Positions 16,599 to 25,668 are shown, counted from the first letter of the stretch. The stretch is DNA of 63,122 nucleotides from an uncultured beta proteobacterium (GCA_903930255.1 CAIYYA010000236.1:1-63122), one strand, 5' to 3'. Numbers and translations are program-made. The notes: generated from the letters alone by a model not told the origin.

Positions 16599-17801
16599 TC
16601 ACTCAGCCCGCAGCGCCTCGACCGGATCAAGCTTGGCCGCCCGGATGGCAGGCAATACACCGGCCAGCAGGCCAATGGCCAGCGCCACTGCTTCGGCCAG
16701 AATGACAAACCCGATGGGCGTGTGCACTGGCAAGGCAGGCACAGCCAGATGAATCAACTGCGCCAAGCCAAGACCCAGCAGCAAGCCCAGCACCCCCCCT
16801 AACGCCGACAGGGTTACCGCCTCGCCTAAAAATAATCCAATGATGGTTCTCCGGGGAGCCCCCAGCGCGACCAGCAAACCAATTTCTCCAGTGCGCTCAC
16901 TCACGGCAATGGTCATGATAGTGACGATGCCGACCCCGCCCACCAGCAGCGAGATGCTACCCAGCGCACCCACGGCCATGGTCAAAATGTTCAGTATGTT
17001 GGAGAGTGTGCGCAGCATGTCTTCCTGCGTGGTGATGGTGAAGTCTTCGCGGCCGTGGCGCGCCATCAGGCTGGACTTGATGGCAGCGACCACACGTGCT
17101 GCAGGAACCCCTTCCTCATAGGCTAAATCGATCTTCATCAGGCCGTCGCGGTTGAAGAGTTCGAGCGCGCGCGCACTCGGAATATAGGCCGCGTCGTCCA
17201 GGTCAATGCCCAAAAACTGCCCTTTGGCTTCAAGCACACCGATCACGCGAAACTGCAAATTGCCCACCCGAACACGCGCACCTAACGGGTTGGCGCTAGC
17301 AAACAGTTCTTCTTTCAATTTTGCGCCCAGCACCACCAAGGCACGCGCATTTTCCAGGTTTTCAGCGGGCAAAAACTGACCGGTCTTGACCTTGATGTTG
17401 TAGACCTTGAGCATGTCAGCACCCACCCCATTGACAGTGGTGCGGCGCAAGCGACCATTGGCACCCACCTCGGTGTTGCCCCACACGGTGGCCGTCATGG
17501 CAGTGACCTGTGGCAAATCGGCCAGTGCGCGCGCATCGTCCAGGGTGAGTGGGCGCACCGAGGTCGGAATACCCGTGGGTGCTGGCCCTGACGTTTTAAC
17601 TTTGCCCGGCGAGATGCTGGCGATGTTGGTGCCAAACTGGGTGAATTCGGCCAGCACAAAGCGGTGAATGCCTTCACCAATCGAAGTCAGCAAAATCACG
17701 GCGGCAATGCCCACGGCAATCCCCAGCAGCGTCAGGAAACTTCGTAAACGCTGGGCGGTCACGGCGCGCAGTGCCAACCAGATTGCATCGGGGAGCAGCA
17801 T
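16599..17801 (-). CDS. MacB-like ABC permease, second paralogue
   Basis: 400 residues: N-terminal helix (about 17-40), a large MacB-type periplasmic domain, then three C-terminal helices with the family signature EIGLLVALGAPRRTIIGLFL (about 300-319) and ending AIRAAKLDPVEALRAE. Belongs to the FtsX/MacB permease fold that couples ATP hydrolysis to periplasmic mechanotransmission. Last gene of a four-gene operon (adaptor, ATPase, permease, permease), so it probably pairs with the neighbouring permease as a heterodimer. Substrate unknown. Confidence 0.9.
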   Translation of the reverse strand: MLLPDAIWLALRAVTAQRLRSFLTLLGIAVGIAAVILLTSIGEGIHRFVLAEFTQFGTNIASISPGKVKTSGPAPTGIPTSVRPLTLDDARALADLPQVTAMTATVWGNTEVGANGRLRRTTVNGVGADMLKVYNIKVKTGQFLPAENLENARALVVLGAKLKEELFASANPLGARVRVGNLQFRVIGVLEAKGQFLGIDLDDAAYIPSARALELFNRDGLMKIDLAYEEGVPAARVVAAIKSSLMARHGREDFTITTQEDMLRTLSNILNILTMAVGALGSISLLVGGVGIVTIMTIAVSERTGEIGLLVALGAPRRTIIGLFLGEAVTLSALGGVLGLLLGLGLAQLIHLAVPALPVHTPIGFVILAEAVALAIGLLAGVLPAIRAAKLDPVEALRAE

Positions 17802-17817
17802 GGTGAATATCTGTCCG

Positions 17818-19026
17818 TTAGCGCTTCGCCAGCGCCTGCACCGGATCTAATTGCGCCGCACGTCGCGCCGGCAACAGCGCAAACAAAATGCCCGTGAACA
17901 GCGCAGTGCCCAAGCCGGCCAACACCGCCCAGTCTGGCGCAAATGCTGGAAAAGTCGGGTACAACTGCCGAATCAGCGCAGCACCAGCCTGCCCCAGGGC
18001 ATAGCCAAGCACGGCCCCGGCCAAAGACATCAGGCAGGCTTCGGTGAGAAACAGCAGCCGAATGGTTGCGCCCGTGGCACCAAGCGCCTTGAGCAGGCCA
18101 ATTTCGGCGGTGCGTTGGGTTACCGAGACCAGCATGACATTCATCACCAGGATGCCAGCCACCGCCAGACTGATGGCCGCAATGCCTGCCACACCCAGAG
18201 TCAGCGCGCCTAACAAACGATCAAAAGTTGCCAACACAGCGTCTTGCGTGATGACGGTCACGTCTTGCTCACCGTCATGGCGCAGTTTGATGATCTCGGT
18301 CACCTGTGTCTTGACGATTTCAATGGCTTCGCGACTGTTAGCTTCGACCAAAATGCGAAACAGCGTGTTGCTGTTAAACAGGGCTTGCGCCTGCGAGACC
18401 GGCACCATCACCAGCTCGTCGGCATTCATGCCCAAACCCTGGCCACTGCTGGCCAGCACACCCACTACCCGAAAACGCCGGTCTCCAATGCGCACCCATT
18501 GCCCAATCGAGGGCGCGTTGCCAAACAACTCAGCCCGCACACGCGCGCCAATCACGGCTTCGCCGGCGCCCCGGTGCCAGTCACCATGGGAGAGAAAACG
18601 CCCCTGTGTCAGCGCCATCTGGCGCAATTGAAAGTAGCCGGCCGTGGTGCCAGCCACCATCACTTCGCGCAGTTTGCCGCCGGCACTGATTTCAGAAGTG
18701 CCAATGGCAAGTGGTGCTACCTGACGCACACCCCGAACCCGCAACAGGGCCTGTGCATCGTCGATGCTCATATCACGCGGTGTGCTGGTGATGACGTTGC
18801 CGGGGTTGAACCCACCGGTTTGAGAACGCCCCGGCAAGATGATGACCAGGTTGCTACCCAAAGAAGCAAACTCGTTCATCACATAGCGCCGTGCACCGTC
18901 GCCCAAGGCGGTGAGCACCACGACCGCAGCGACACCAATGGCCATCGCCAACACCAGTAGCGCAGCACGCAAAGGGTTGCCGCTGGCGGCTAAGCGCGCA
19001 AAGCGGATCAGGTCGGCGTTGCGCAT
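17818..19026 (-). CDS. MacB-like ABC permease, first paralogue
   Basis: 402 residues with the same layout as its downstream neighbour: an N-terminal helix, a MacB periplasmic core domain and three C-terminal helices, with EIGLLKALGATGATIRLLFL (about 316-335) and the terminal ARRAAQLDPVQALAKR. The start overlaps the end of the ATPase gene by 19 bases. The two permeases are clearly diverged paralogues rather than a recent duplication. Confidence 0.9.
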   Translation of the reverse strand: MRNADLIRFARLAASGNPLRAALLVLAMAIGVAAVVVLTALGDGARRYVMNEFASLGSNLVIILPGRSQTGGFNPGNVITSTPRDMSIDDAQALLRVRGVRQVAPLAIGTSEISAGGKLREVMVAGTTAGYFQLRQMALTQGRFLSHGDWHRGAGEAVIGARVRAELFGNAPSIGQWVRIGDRRFRVVGVLASSGQGLGMNADELVMVPVSQAQALFNSNTLFRILVEANSREAIEIVKTQVTEIIKLRHDGEQDVTVITQDAVLATFDRLLGALTLGVAGIAAISLAVAGILVMNVMLVSVTQRTAEIGLLKALGATGATIRLLFLTEACLMSLAGAVLGYALGQAGAALIRQLYPTFPAFAPDWAVLAGLGTALFTGILFALLPARRAAQLDPVQALAKR

Positions 19027-19715
19027 GCTGAGCGTACTGAATCCTGTTGAAGCGTGCCGTCTTGCATCAGCAACTGACGCTTGGCGCGTGCGCCCAGATG
19101 AGGGTCATGGGTGACCACAATCAAGGTCACGCCGCGCTGGTTGAGCGCTTCAAGCAAATGCACCACTTCTTCGCCGGTGCTGCGATCGAGGTTGCCGGTG
19201 GGTTCATCGGCCAAGATCAGCGCCGGCTGCATGATGGTGGCGCGGGCGATGGCCACGCGCTGGCGTTGCCCGCCCGAGAGCTCTTCGGGCCGGTGGTTGG
19301 CACGGTTTTCCAGACCGTAATCCTGTAGAGCCTGCGCCACACGTGCGCGACGCAGCGCTGGTGCAACACCCGCCAACAGCATCGGCAAGGCAATATTTTC
19401 GGCAGCGCTTAAACGCGGCACCAGGTGAAAACTCTGAAACACAAAGCCGATGCGCTGGCTACGCACTCGCGCCTGCTCATCCGGTGTCAGGGTCGTCACG
19501 TCGCGTCCTTCGAGCTGATAAACGCCCGCGTTGGGGCGGTCGAGTAGCCCCAATAAATTCAGCAGCGTGGATTTGCCCGAGCCCGAGGGTCCCATGACGG
19601 CCACGTACTCACCCGCTGAAATGTTCAAGTTGAGGTCGCGCAGTGCATGCACCTCGGAGTCACCCAGGTGGAAAACGCGCTCAATGCCATGCAAGGCGAT
19701 TTGCACCACGCTCAT
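19008..19715 (-). CDS. ABC transporter ATP-binding protein (LolD/MacB type)
   Basis: 235-residue ATPase: Walker A GPSGSGKSTLLNLLG (about 41-55), Q-loop FVFQSFHL, ABC signature ELSGGQRQRVAIARA (about 143-157), Walker B LILADEPTGNLD (about 162-173) and the H-loop in VVTHDP. The starting ATG at 19715 shares ATGA with the adaptor gene's stop; the longer frame upstream is inside that gene. Drives the two MacB-like permeases. Confidence 0.93.
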   Translation of the reverse strand: MSVVQIALHGIERVFHLGDSEVHALRDLNLNISAGEYVAVMGPSGSGKSTLLNLLGLLDRPNAGVYQLEGRDVTTLTPDEQARVRSQRIGFVFQSFHLVPRLSAAENIALPMLLAGVAPALRRARVAQALQDYGLENRANHRPEELSGGQRQRVAIARATIMQPALILADEPTGNLDRSTGEEVVHLLEALNQRGVTLIVVTHDPHLGARAKRQLLMQDGTLQQDSVRSACATPT

Positions 19716-20869
19716 GGCTTGGCTTGGTCTTCCAGCACAAAATGAGCCCCTGCTTTGACCTCTTCGCGCTCCAAAGAGGTAACAACCCGGTCTCCCACCA
19801 GCAAACCGTCCAGAACTTCGGTGAACTCCCAATTGGCCAGGCCAGTTTTTATTTTGCGCAGCTGCAATTGGCCGTCGATTCCCGCCAGTAGCACCATCGA
19901 ACCTTCTTGCAAGGCCGATGTGGGTACGCGAACCACGTTCTCGCGCAGTGCCAGAATAACCTCCACATCAGCGCTGTAACCCACCAGTAGTTTGGGTGGA
20001 GCCGCTGCGGGGTCTAGAGTGGCCTCGAGATCAACTGTGCGAGCCTGCTTCTCGACGGCAGAAACATAAGACGCTACACGCTTGACATGACCCGCAAAAG
20101 ATTGCTTCGGCAAGGCATCAAAGCTGATCCGAACCACCTGTCCGGGTGCAATTTTGGGCGCATCGATTTCATCCATCGGGGCTTTCACGTAGAGGCAAGA
20201 GTCGTCAATCAGATCAATGGCTGGTGGTGTTGGCACACCAGGCGGCGAAGGGGTCGCGTATTCACCAACCGCACCGACGATCTTGGCAATCGTGCCAGCG
20301 AACGGTGCGTACAGCACAGTGCGACTCTGCTCGACCCGAGTCGCATCAACCTTGGCCAACGATTGCGCCACATCGGCTTGAGCCGCTTCGCAAGCGGCGC
20401 GCCTGGCCTGCGCTTCGGCACGAGCTTGCTCCTCGCGTGAGCCCGAGACAAAGCCTTGCGCCCGCAACAAGCTTTGGCGTTGCGCTTCGGCCTCGACGTT
20501 CGTGGCTAACGTGCAGACCTCCACCACACGCTGGCGCGCCGTGCTGACCTGTGCCAAAGCCAAGGCACTTTGCGCCTGTTGGTCGTCGTTCCAGAGCTTG
20601 ATTAGCAACTGGCCTTTTTTGACCTGATCGCCTTCCTTGACGGCTAGCACTTCAATGCGTCCGCCCATGGTGGCAGAGAGTCTGGTTCGCTGACAGGCCT
20701 CAACAGTACCAGCGCGGGTGTTGGCTATGCTTGATTCGACCTTGCCACGGTCGATTTGCCAAAGCAGCACGGAAACCGGTTTAGGTCGGTTGCCCCACCA
20801 CAGGCCAGCGATTAACATGACCAGAACAACCAGAGCCAGCAGCAAGCGACGAATCAGTGAGGAAGGCAT
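19712..20869 (-). CDS. HlyD/MacA-type periplasmic adaptor
   Basis: 385-residue membrane fusion protein: N-terminal anchor (about 8-25), a biotinyl-lipoyl half domain (GGRIEVLAVKEGDQVKKGQL, about 69-88), a coiled-coil hairpin rich in A, Q, R and E (about 95-175), then the second lipoyl half (YAPFAGTIAKI) and beta-barrel. First gene of the exporter operon. No TolC-like outer membrane gene is in the window. Substrate unknown; MacAB-type pumps export macrolides, peptides or heme precursors. Confidence 0.9.
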   Translation of the reverse strand: MPSSLIRRLLLALVVLVMLIAGLWWGNRPKPVSVLLWQIDRGKVESSIANTRAGTVEACQRTRLSATMGGRIEVLAVKEGDQVKKGQLLIKLWNDDQQAQSALALAQVSTARQRVVEVCTLATNVEAEAQRQSLLRAQGFVSGSREEQARAEAQARRAACEAAQADVAQSLAKVDATRVEQSRTVLYAPFAGTIAKIVGAVGEYATPSPPGVPTPPAIDLIDDSCLYVKAPMDEIDAPKIAPGQVVRISFDALPKQSFAGHVKRVASYVSAVEKQARTVDLEATLDPAAAPPKLLVGYSADVEVILALRENVVRVPTSALQEGSMVLLAGIDGQLQLRKIKTGLANWEFTEVLDGLLVGDRVVTSLEREEVKAGAHFVLEDQAKP

Positions 20870-21110
20870 GACAGGCTTTCTTGTCGGTTAGGGATGCGGT
20901 CTGCATCCCAATGTTCTAATGACAATGCTAGTGTCCGAGAAAATCCATTCGGCAGGTCTTTGACCCTGCTCAGTGCCATACGGGTGATTTGTGGTCATTT
21001 TGAACGCCCATTCGTCGTCCATAGCCAAGCTATGAACTTCTCATGTACATCCAAACTGCCTCGCAACTCACCTCGCCTGGTATCTGAACCCTCATGAATT
21101 TTCTCCGATT
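20870..21110. promoter_or_regulatory. Divergent intergenic region with a 7-bp hairpin
   Basis: Separates the minus-strand exporter operon from plsC. A perfect inverted repeat GGGATGC-GGTCT-GCATCCC at 20891-20909 lies about 22-40 bases before the adaptor start and could be an operator or leader hairpin. A second small palindrome (CATAGC-CAA-GCTATG) sits at about 21019-21033. No gene seen. Confidence 0.4.
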
Positions 21111-21734
21111 ATGATCCGCGCCATGCTTGCCAAAATGATGAGTTATTTCTTGTTGGGCCTAATCCGTGTTCTGACCGGCTCACAAGCACGTTGGTATGGC
21201 TGCCCGCCCAAGGCCGAGCAACGCATCTATTTTGCCAACCACCAAAGCCACGCCGATCTGGTGATGATCTGGGCGGCCTTGCCCAAAGAATTGCGCAGCA
21301 GCACCCGAGCCGTGGCAGCACGCGATTACTGGACACGCACACCCTTTAAGCATTGGATAACCCGCGCTGTATTCAATGTGATTTATGTCTCACGAGAGCG
21401 CCATGCCGATGAAGACCCACTGGAGCCCTTGATCGATGCCATGAACCAGGGCGACTCACTGATTCTGTTCCCTGAAGGTACGCGTGGTCATGCGGATGAA
21501 CCACAGGCTTTCAAGGCTGGCCTGTTCAATCTGGCGCAAAAATTTCCTCACGTCGAACTCATCCCGGCCTGGATTGCCAATGTGCAGCGCGTCATGCCCA
21601 AAGGCGAGATTGTTCCTGTGCCGGTGTTGTGTTCAGTCACCTTTGGCGCACCGATGCAAGTGCATGTGGGTGAAGATCGGCAGGCTTTTTTGCAACGTGC
21701 GCGCAACGCCGTGCTGGCCTTGCGCGAAATTTAG
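21111..21734 (+). CDS. plsC: 1-acyl-sn-glycerol-3-phosphate acyltransferase (PlsC-like)
   Basis: Membrane-associated acyltransferase making phosphatidic acid or a related lipid. The 207-residue protein has an N-terminal hydrophobic segment, the HX4D catalytic motif in NHQSHAD (43-49), and the FPEGTRG motif (about 121). Small for the family but complete. It is followed after 9 bases by a CdsA-like gene, which uses the phosphatidic acid product, so the pair probably acts in one pathway. Could also acylate a non-glycerolipid substrate. Confidence 0.85.
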   Translation: MIRAMLAKMMSYFLLGLIRVLTGSQARWYGCPPKAEQRIYFANHQSHADLVMIWAALPKELRSSTRAVAARDYWTRTPFKHWITRAVFNVIYVSRERHADEDPLEPLIDAMNQGDSLILFPEGTRGHADEPQAFKAGLFNLAQKFPHVELIPAWIANVQRVMPKGEIVPVPVLCSVTFGAPMQVHVGEDRQAFLQRARNAVLALREI

Positions 21735-21743
21735 GCCTCAAGC

Positions 21744-22733
21744 GTGTACCAGGCACTTAAAAATCTCAGTCCGACACAGCAGGTGGGTGCCCTGTTTGTG
21801 CTGGTTTTTGGTTTGCTGCTGCTGGCCACTAGCATCACGTTTTTGCTTTCGATGCGTGAGATGGATGACTCTGCGCAAGCACAAAGCCGAAAAAAAGCGC
21901 TGAACGATGTGCAAGCCTTGCTGGGGACCAGCTGGACTTTGATTTTTGTGTTCTGGATTGCCTGGCTGGCCAGCGATATCACACGTTTGGTGTTGTTTGC
22001 TTTGGGCTCATTTTTTGCGTTGCGTGAGTTTTTGACACTCTCGCCGACGCGCCAGGGCGACCATCGCAGTCTGGTATTGACTTTTTTTGCCGTGCTGCCG
22101 TTTCAATACTGGCTGGTTGGCACCGAACAATTCAGCTTGTTCACCGTTTTTATTCCGGTGTATGTGTTTTTGACTTTGCCCGTAGCCAGCGCACTGGCTA
22201 ACGATCCGCAACGTTTTCTTGAGCGCAACGCCAAGCTCCAGTGGGGCATCATGGTGTGCGTCTACGGCATGAGCCATGTGCCTGCCCTGCTGCTGCTGAA
22301 GTTTCCACATTACGATCAAAAAAATGCTTTTTTGGTGTTTTTTTTGGTGCTGGTGGTACAAACCTGCATGCTCACGCAGCACTTGGTCGCACGCTATTCA
22401 CCCTCGCCCCCCGCCGCCGACAACATCAGCCATAGTTTCAACTGGAACAGTTGGAGCTGGGGCATGGCTGCCGGCAGTTTGCTGGGTGCTCTGCTAGCAG
22501 GTGTTACCCCTTTTGTTCCAGGGCAGGCATTTGCCATGGCTTTTATTGCCTGCGCCGCTGGTTCACTCGGCCACCTGGTCATGAAAGCACTGAAACGCGA
22601 CCGTGGCATTCCGATCTGGCGCGACCAGGGCAAAGGCGTGACTGGCGCTGGCGGCATGCTTGACCGAATCGATTCTCTGTGCTTTGCAGCCCCCGTATTT
22701 TTCCATTCAATGCGCTGGTATTTTGACCTCTAA
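21744..22733 (+). CDS. CdsA-like phosphatidate cytidylyltransferase
   Basis: Multi-pass membrane protein of 329 residues with about eight hydrophobic helices. The C-terminal signature is the CdsA one: [12 protein letters not shown] (about 282) followed by [20 protein letters not shown] (about 300-319), carrying the KR, the paired aspartates and the conserved DRIDS. Makes CDP-diacylglycerol from CTP and phosphatidate. GTG start at 21744. Coupled with plsC. Its stop codon lies in a reverse-oriented copy of the dispersed repeat. As it is sited away from the main lipid genes it may be a paralogue of the essential cdsA. Confidence 0.85.
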   Translation: MYQALKNLSPTQQVGALFVLVFGLLLLATSITFLLSMREMDDSAQAQSRKKALNDVQALLGTSWTLIFVFWIAWLASDITRLVLFALGSFFALREFLTLSPTRQGDHRSLVLTFFAVLPFQYWLVGTEQFSLFTVFIPVYVFLTLPVASALANDPQRFLERNAKLQWGIMVCVYGMSHVPALLLLKFPHYDQKNAFLVFFLVLVVQTCMLTQHLVARYSPSPPAADNISHSFNWNSWSWGMAAGSLLGALLAGVTPFVPGQAFAMAFIACAAGSLGHLVMKALKRDRGIPIWRDQGKGVTGAGGMLDRIDSLCFAAPVFFHSMRWYFDL

Positions 22734-22766
22734 CGCATGCCACATATGCTTCACAAGCTACAAAAA
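22725..22766 (-). repeat. Dispersed repeat, reverse copy at the end of the cdsA-like gene
   Basis: On the minus strand it reads TGTAGCTTGTGAAGCATATG then TGGCATGCGTTAGAGGTC, matching the TAGCTAC...GCGYTAGAG family. The TAA stop of the cdsA-like gene (22731-22733) is part of it. Confidence 0.45.
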
Positions 22767-22774
22767 TTAGAGCA

Positions 22775-23323
22775 ATGAGAATTCTTGGAATTGATCCCGG
22801 TTTGCGCACCACTGGCTTTGGCGTGGTCGATGTTGAAGGTGTCGATTTGCACTATGTCGCGAGTGGAACCATCACCACAACGCACCTGGATAAAGGCCAA
22901 CTGCCGGCACGTCTAAAAGTCTTGTTTGACGGCATTCATGAAGTGGTGGCACGCTACCAGCCCAGTGCATCGGCCGTCGAGGTGGTGTTTGTCAACGTGA
23001 ATCCGCAATCAACGCTACTGTTGGGTCAGGCGCGTGGTGCAGCCATCACGGCGCTGGTCAGCAGCAACCTGAGTGTGGCCGAATACACCGCCTTACAAAT
23101 GAAGCAGGCCGTGGTCGGCTGGGGTCGGGCCGACAAAAAGCAAATTCAGGAAATGGTGCGTCGCTTGCTCAACTTGCCAGGTCTACCGGGCCCTGATGCA
23201 GCCGATGCATTGGGGTTAGCGATCACACACGCCCATGCCGCCAAAGCCATGGCCCGTTTGGCGCATGCCGACGGGGTAATTGGCGCTGGCAGCGGCAAAT
23301 ACAAGGCCGGACGCAGCCGCTAA
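22775..23323 (+). CDS. ruvC: Holliday junction resolvase RuvC
   Basis: 182-residue endonuclease that cuts Holliday junctions with RuvAB. Catalytic acids are visible: D7 in [15 protein letters not shown] in [13 protein letters not shown] (about 68), and the DAADAL pair near residue 141 followed by H. Full length. It is separated from ruvB by 11 kb, and ruvA is not next to it in this window. Confidence 0.95.
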   Translation: MRILGIDPGLRTTGFGVVDVEGVDLHYVASGTITTTHLDKGQLPARLKVLFDGIHEVVARYQPSASAVEVVFVNVNPQSTLLLGQARGAAITALVSSNLSVAEYTALQMKQAVVGWGRADKKQIQEMVRRLLNLPGLPGPDAADALGLAITHAHAAKAMARLAHADGVIGAGSGKYKAGRSR

Positions 23324-23350
23324 CGGGTTTCAAATCACCACGCCATACTG

Positions 23351-23380
23351 CAGCTAACCGCAGCTAACCGCAGCTAACCG
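23351..23380. repeat. Three perfect 10-bp tandem repeats (cagctaaccg)
   Basis: Three exact head-to-tail copies of cagctaaccg followed by a partial fourth (cagcc). They lie between the ruvC stop and the inverted-repeat element. Ten bases is close to one DNA turn. No known function. Confidence 0.8.
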
Positions 23381-23388
23381 CAGCCATT

Positions 23389-23550
23389 AGGGAGCAGAAA
23401 TTGCAAATGTACCGTTTATGGCGAGTGCTGGAGGGATGCAGCGCTAGGCGCTCAGAGCGCAGTGTGGCAAGACCACACAAGCGATGAGCAACGAAGCAAT
23501 GCGCCCGCCAGTGCCGCCAGAAATGGGATATTTGCATTTTCTGCATCCCT
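23389..23550. mobile_element. 162-bp element with long terminal inverted repeats
   Basis: Left arm 23389-23435 and right arm 23503-23550 are near-complementary over about 47 bases: AGGGAGCAGAAATTGCAAAT at the left against AGGGATGCAGAAAATGCAAA on the opposite strand at the right, continuing through TGGCG and CTGG. The middle holds a further hairpin (GTGTGG-caaga-CCACAC). It has no coding capacity. Could be a MITE, or a large foldback terminator for ruvC. With its surroundings it fills the gene-free stretch 23324-23629. Confidence 0.6.
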
Positions 23551-23578
23551 TACTTCAACCGAGAAAATGCATTAGCCC

Positions 23579-23596
23579 CGTTCGCCCTGAGCTTGG
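23579..23596. repeat. Half copy of the GTTCGCCCTGAGCTTG palindrome
   Basis: The sequence cgttcgccctgagcttg, 34 bases beyond the DUF3426 gene stop, is one arm of the palindrome found complete inside the same gene at 24278-24327; the other arm is missing. Confidence 0.55.
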
Positions 23597-23629
23597 CCGG
23601 TAAATTTTCCTAATGGATTCAATCCCGGT

Positions 23630-24742
23630 TCAAGGATAAAAGGCCAGTAAACGGTAGCCCTGCACGGTCGGCAAATTCGACTCCGGCTTGACCTGCAGCA
23701 CGGTTGAAACCCGCCACTCAGCTCCGGCTGACAAGCTTGCCGTTTGAGTGCCTAGCTCGCTATACGTCAAAACACGGCGCACAATCACCTGATCGGTCAT
23801 ATCGGTCAGAGTCAACTCAATGTCTGGCGTGGCCAAATCAACAGCTGCGCTATTTTTGACCACAAAATCCAAACGGTACGCATCTTTGCCAAACTTGGTG
23901 AATGTCGCAGAGTCAAGCACCACTGATTCAATGCCACGCAAAGGCGAGACCGCACAACCCAAGGGTTGACACAGGGTTTGCAGCAGCGGTTTGAGTGGCG
24001 CATGCACTGCCGCCAGACGATCGCGTTCGTGATAAAGATATTGCGCCAAAAGGCACAGCATGAAAAACAGCGCACAACTGCCCAACAGTACGCGCCAGAG
24101 TGGTTGATGCCAACGCGAAACGGCAGATGGCGGGTTTAAAAATGACAGGTCTGCTGCTGGCGTTTCAGACAGCGGCAGATCAGCCCAGTCGGCCGAGGTG
24201 GTGTGCTCCAGGTTTGGTGCTGCCTGCGGCACTTCTTCAGTCGCATCTTCTATTGCTACGGCCCGATGAAGTTTGAACCGCTCGCCCTGAGCTTGTCGAA
24301 GGGTTTCGACAAGCTCAACCCGAACGGAACTTGATACATCATCGGGCCGGATCAATAATGTTCCTACAGCTGTTTCTTCAAGTGCTTCAGCGGTCACTTG
24401 CTCTGAAACATTTTTTGGTAAGGCATGCGCAGCGGAGTCTTGCGCGGATATTGCGATCGAGGTGGCAATGTGAACCGCTTGCGCATCCGGCACGGCCTGT
24501 TGTGTAGTGCTGGTAGGCACCGCTGCCAGCAAAGATACAGAAACGACTGGCAGCTCGGGCTCTGCCGCTGAAGCCGAACGTTCGTCAACAGATGGCGGAG
24601 CAGCTAGCTCCAGCATGTGCTTGGCAGCATCAAAGACTTCAGCACACTGACCGCAGCGAACCCAGCCTTCAGAAATGCGCAACTGGTCGGGCACCACCTT
24701 AAAGCAGGTGTTGCAAGCTGGACAACAGGTTATGAGGCTCAT
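23630..24742 (-). CDS. Zinc-ribbon/DUF3426 membrane protein
   Basis: 370-residue protein. N terminus is an MJ0042-type zinc ribbon with CPAC (8-11) and CGQC (31-34). A variable, low-conservation middle follows, then one membrane helix (LLGSCALFFMLCLLAQYLY, about 218-236) and a C-terminal DUF3426 periplasmic domain. The family is typical of beta- and gammaproteobacteria and commonly follows prmA, as here; function unknown. Residues about 139-155 (RVELVETLRQAQGERF) are the translation of an inserted palindromic repeat. Probably transcribed with accB-accC-prmA. Confidence 0.85.
   Translation of the reverse strand: MSLITCCPACNTCFKVVPDQLRISEGWVRCGQCAEVFDAAKHMLELAAPPSVDERSASAAEPELPVVSVSLLAAVPTSTTQQAVPDAQAVHIATSIAISAQDSAAHALPKNVSEQVTAEALEETAVGTLLIRPDDVSSSVRVELVETLRQAQGERFKLHRAVAIEDATEEVPQAAPNLEHTTSADWADLPLSETPAADLSFLNPPSAVSRWHQPLWRVLLGSCALFFMLCLLAQYLYHERDRLAAVHAPLKPLLQTLCQPLGCAVSPLRGIESVVLDSATFTKFGKDAYRLDFVVKNSAAVDLATPDIELTLTDMTDQVIVRRVLTYSELGTQTASLSAGAEWRVSTVLQVKPESNLPTVQGYRLLAFYP
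24278..24327. repeat. Full palindromic CCCTGAGCTTGTCGAA repeat inside the DUF3426 gene
   Basis: The arms ctcgccctgagcttgtcgaa and ttcgacaagctcaacccgaa form a long imperfect hairpin. The repeat type is widespread in Burkholderiales and other proteobacteria as an intergenic element; here it is in frame within a coding region, in the poorly conserved linker. Confidence 0.8.
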
Positions 24743-24778
24743 GTGGACGCTTACATGGTTGAGCCGCAGCGTGTGCGC

Positions 24779-25660
24779 TCAGGCCGTCATCAAAATCCAG
24801 CCGTCTTCACAGTCGGCCACACGCAAATCACAATAGGGCGCATAAGCGGCGATCAACTCATCGGCCTGGCGCTGCAAAATCCCTGCCAGCACCAAAGAAC
24901 CGCCTGGCGCAACACGCCCCCACAGCAAGGGCGCCAGCACTTTCAGCGGCGTAGCCAGAATATTGGCCAGCACGGTTTGATACACACCTTCGGCGCTTTG
25001 CGGCAAACCACAACGCAGCGCAACCTGATTGGCCTGCGCATTGCGTTCAGTCGACTCAACGGCAGCACTGTCAATATCCACGGCATCGATGTCGCTAGCA
25101 CCAAATTTGGCAGCACCAATGGCCAAAATGCCCGATCCACAACCGTAGTCAAGTACTCTGCCCAAATCACGTGCAGCACCCTGCTGAGCAATCCAGCGCA
25201 AGCACATGCGCGTGGTGGGATGTGTGCCCGTGCCAAAAGCCAAACCGGGGTCAAGTCGAATCGCAATGCGCGCTTGCGCGGGTAATTCGTGCCAGCTTGG
25301 AACGATCCAGAACTCGGGGGTGATTGGCACCGGTGTAAATTGCGACTGCGTCAAGCGCACCCAATCCTGCTCAGGCACATGCTGTAACCCTAAAAACGTG
25401 CAATCGGCAAAAAAATCTTGCGCTTGCAGCAAGCGCAAAGCATCTTCAGCTAGCACTTGAGTGTCAAACAAAGCCAACACGCGCGAACGCTGCCAACCTT
25501 CTTTAGGAGGTGGCATGCCAGGTTCGCCAAACAGGGCTTGCTCGGCATCGGTTTGGGCATCGGCATCTTCCACACTCACACTCAAAGCATCGACTGCGTC
25601 GAGCGCATCGCCCAGAATTTCCACCCGATTTTCCGGGCACATCAAGCGCAGTTCAAACAT
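24779..25660 (-). CDS. prmA: Ribosomal protein L11 methyltransferase
   Basis: SAM-dependent trimethylation of ribosomal protein L11 lysines and N terminus. The 293-residue protein has an N-terminal substrate-binding region (MFELRLMCPENRVEIL), FGTGTHPTTRMCL (about 147) and the SAM motif LDYGCGSGILAIGAAKFGA (about 174-192), then VLANILATPL. Lies 8 bases after accC, as in many relatives. Confidence 0.93.
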   Translation of the reverse strand: MFELRLMCPENRVEILGDALDAVDALSVSVEDADAQTDAEQALFGEPGMPPPKEGWQRSRVLALFDTQVLAEDALRLLQAQDFFADCTFLGLQHVPEQDWVRLTQSQFTPVPITPEFWIVPSWHELPAQARIAIRLDPGLAFGTGTHPTTRMCLRWIAQQGAARDLGRVLDYGCGSGILAIGAAKFGASDIDAVDIDSAAVESTERNAQANQVALRCGLPQSAEGVYQTVLANILATPLKVLAPLLWGRVAPGGSLVLAGILQRQADELIAAYAPYCDLRVADCEDGWILMTA

Positions 25661-25668
25661 GGTGGAAA

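Noticed and set aside
23351-23380. Possible CRISPR array
   Set aside because: Three 10-bp copies with no spacers; far too short and contiguous.
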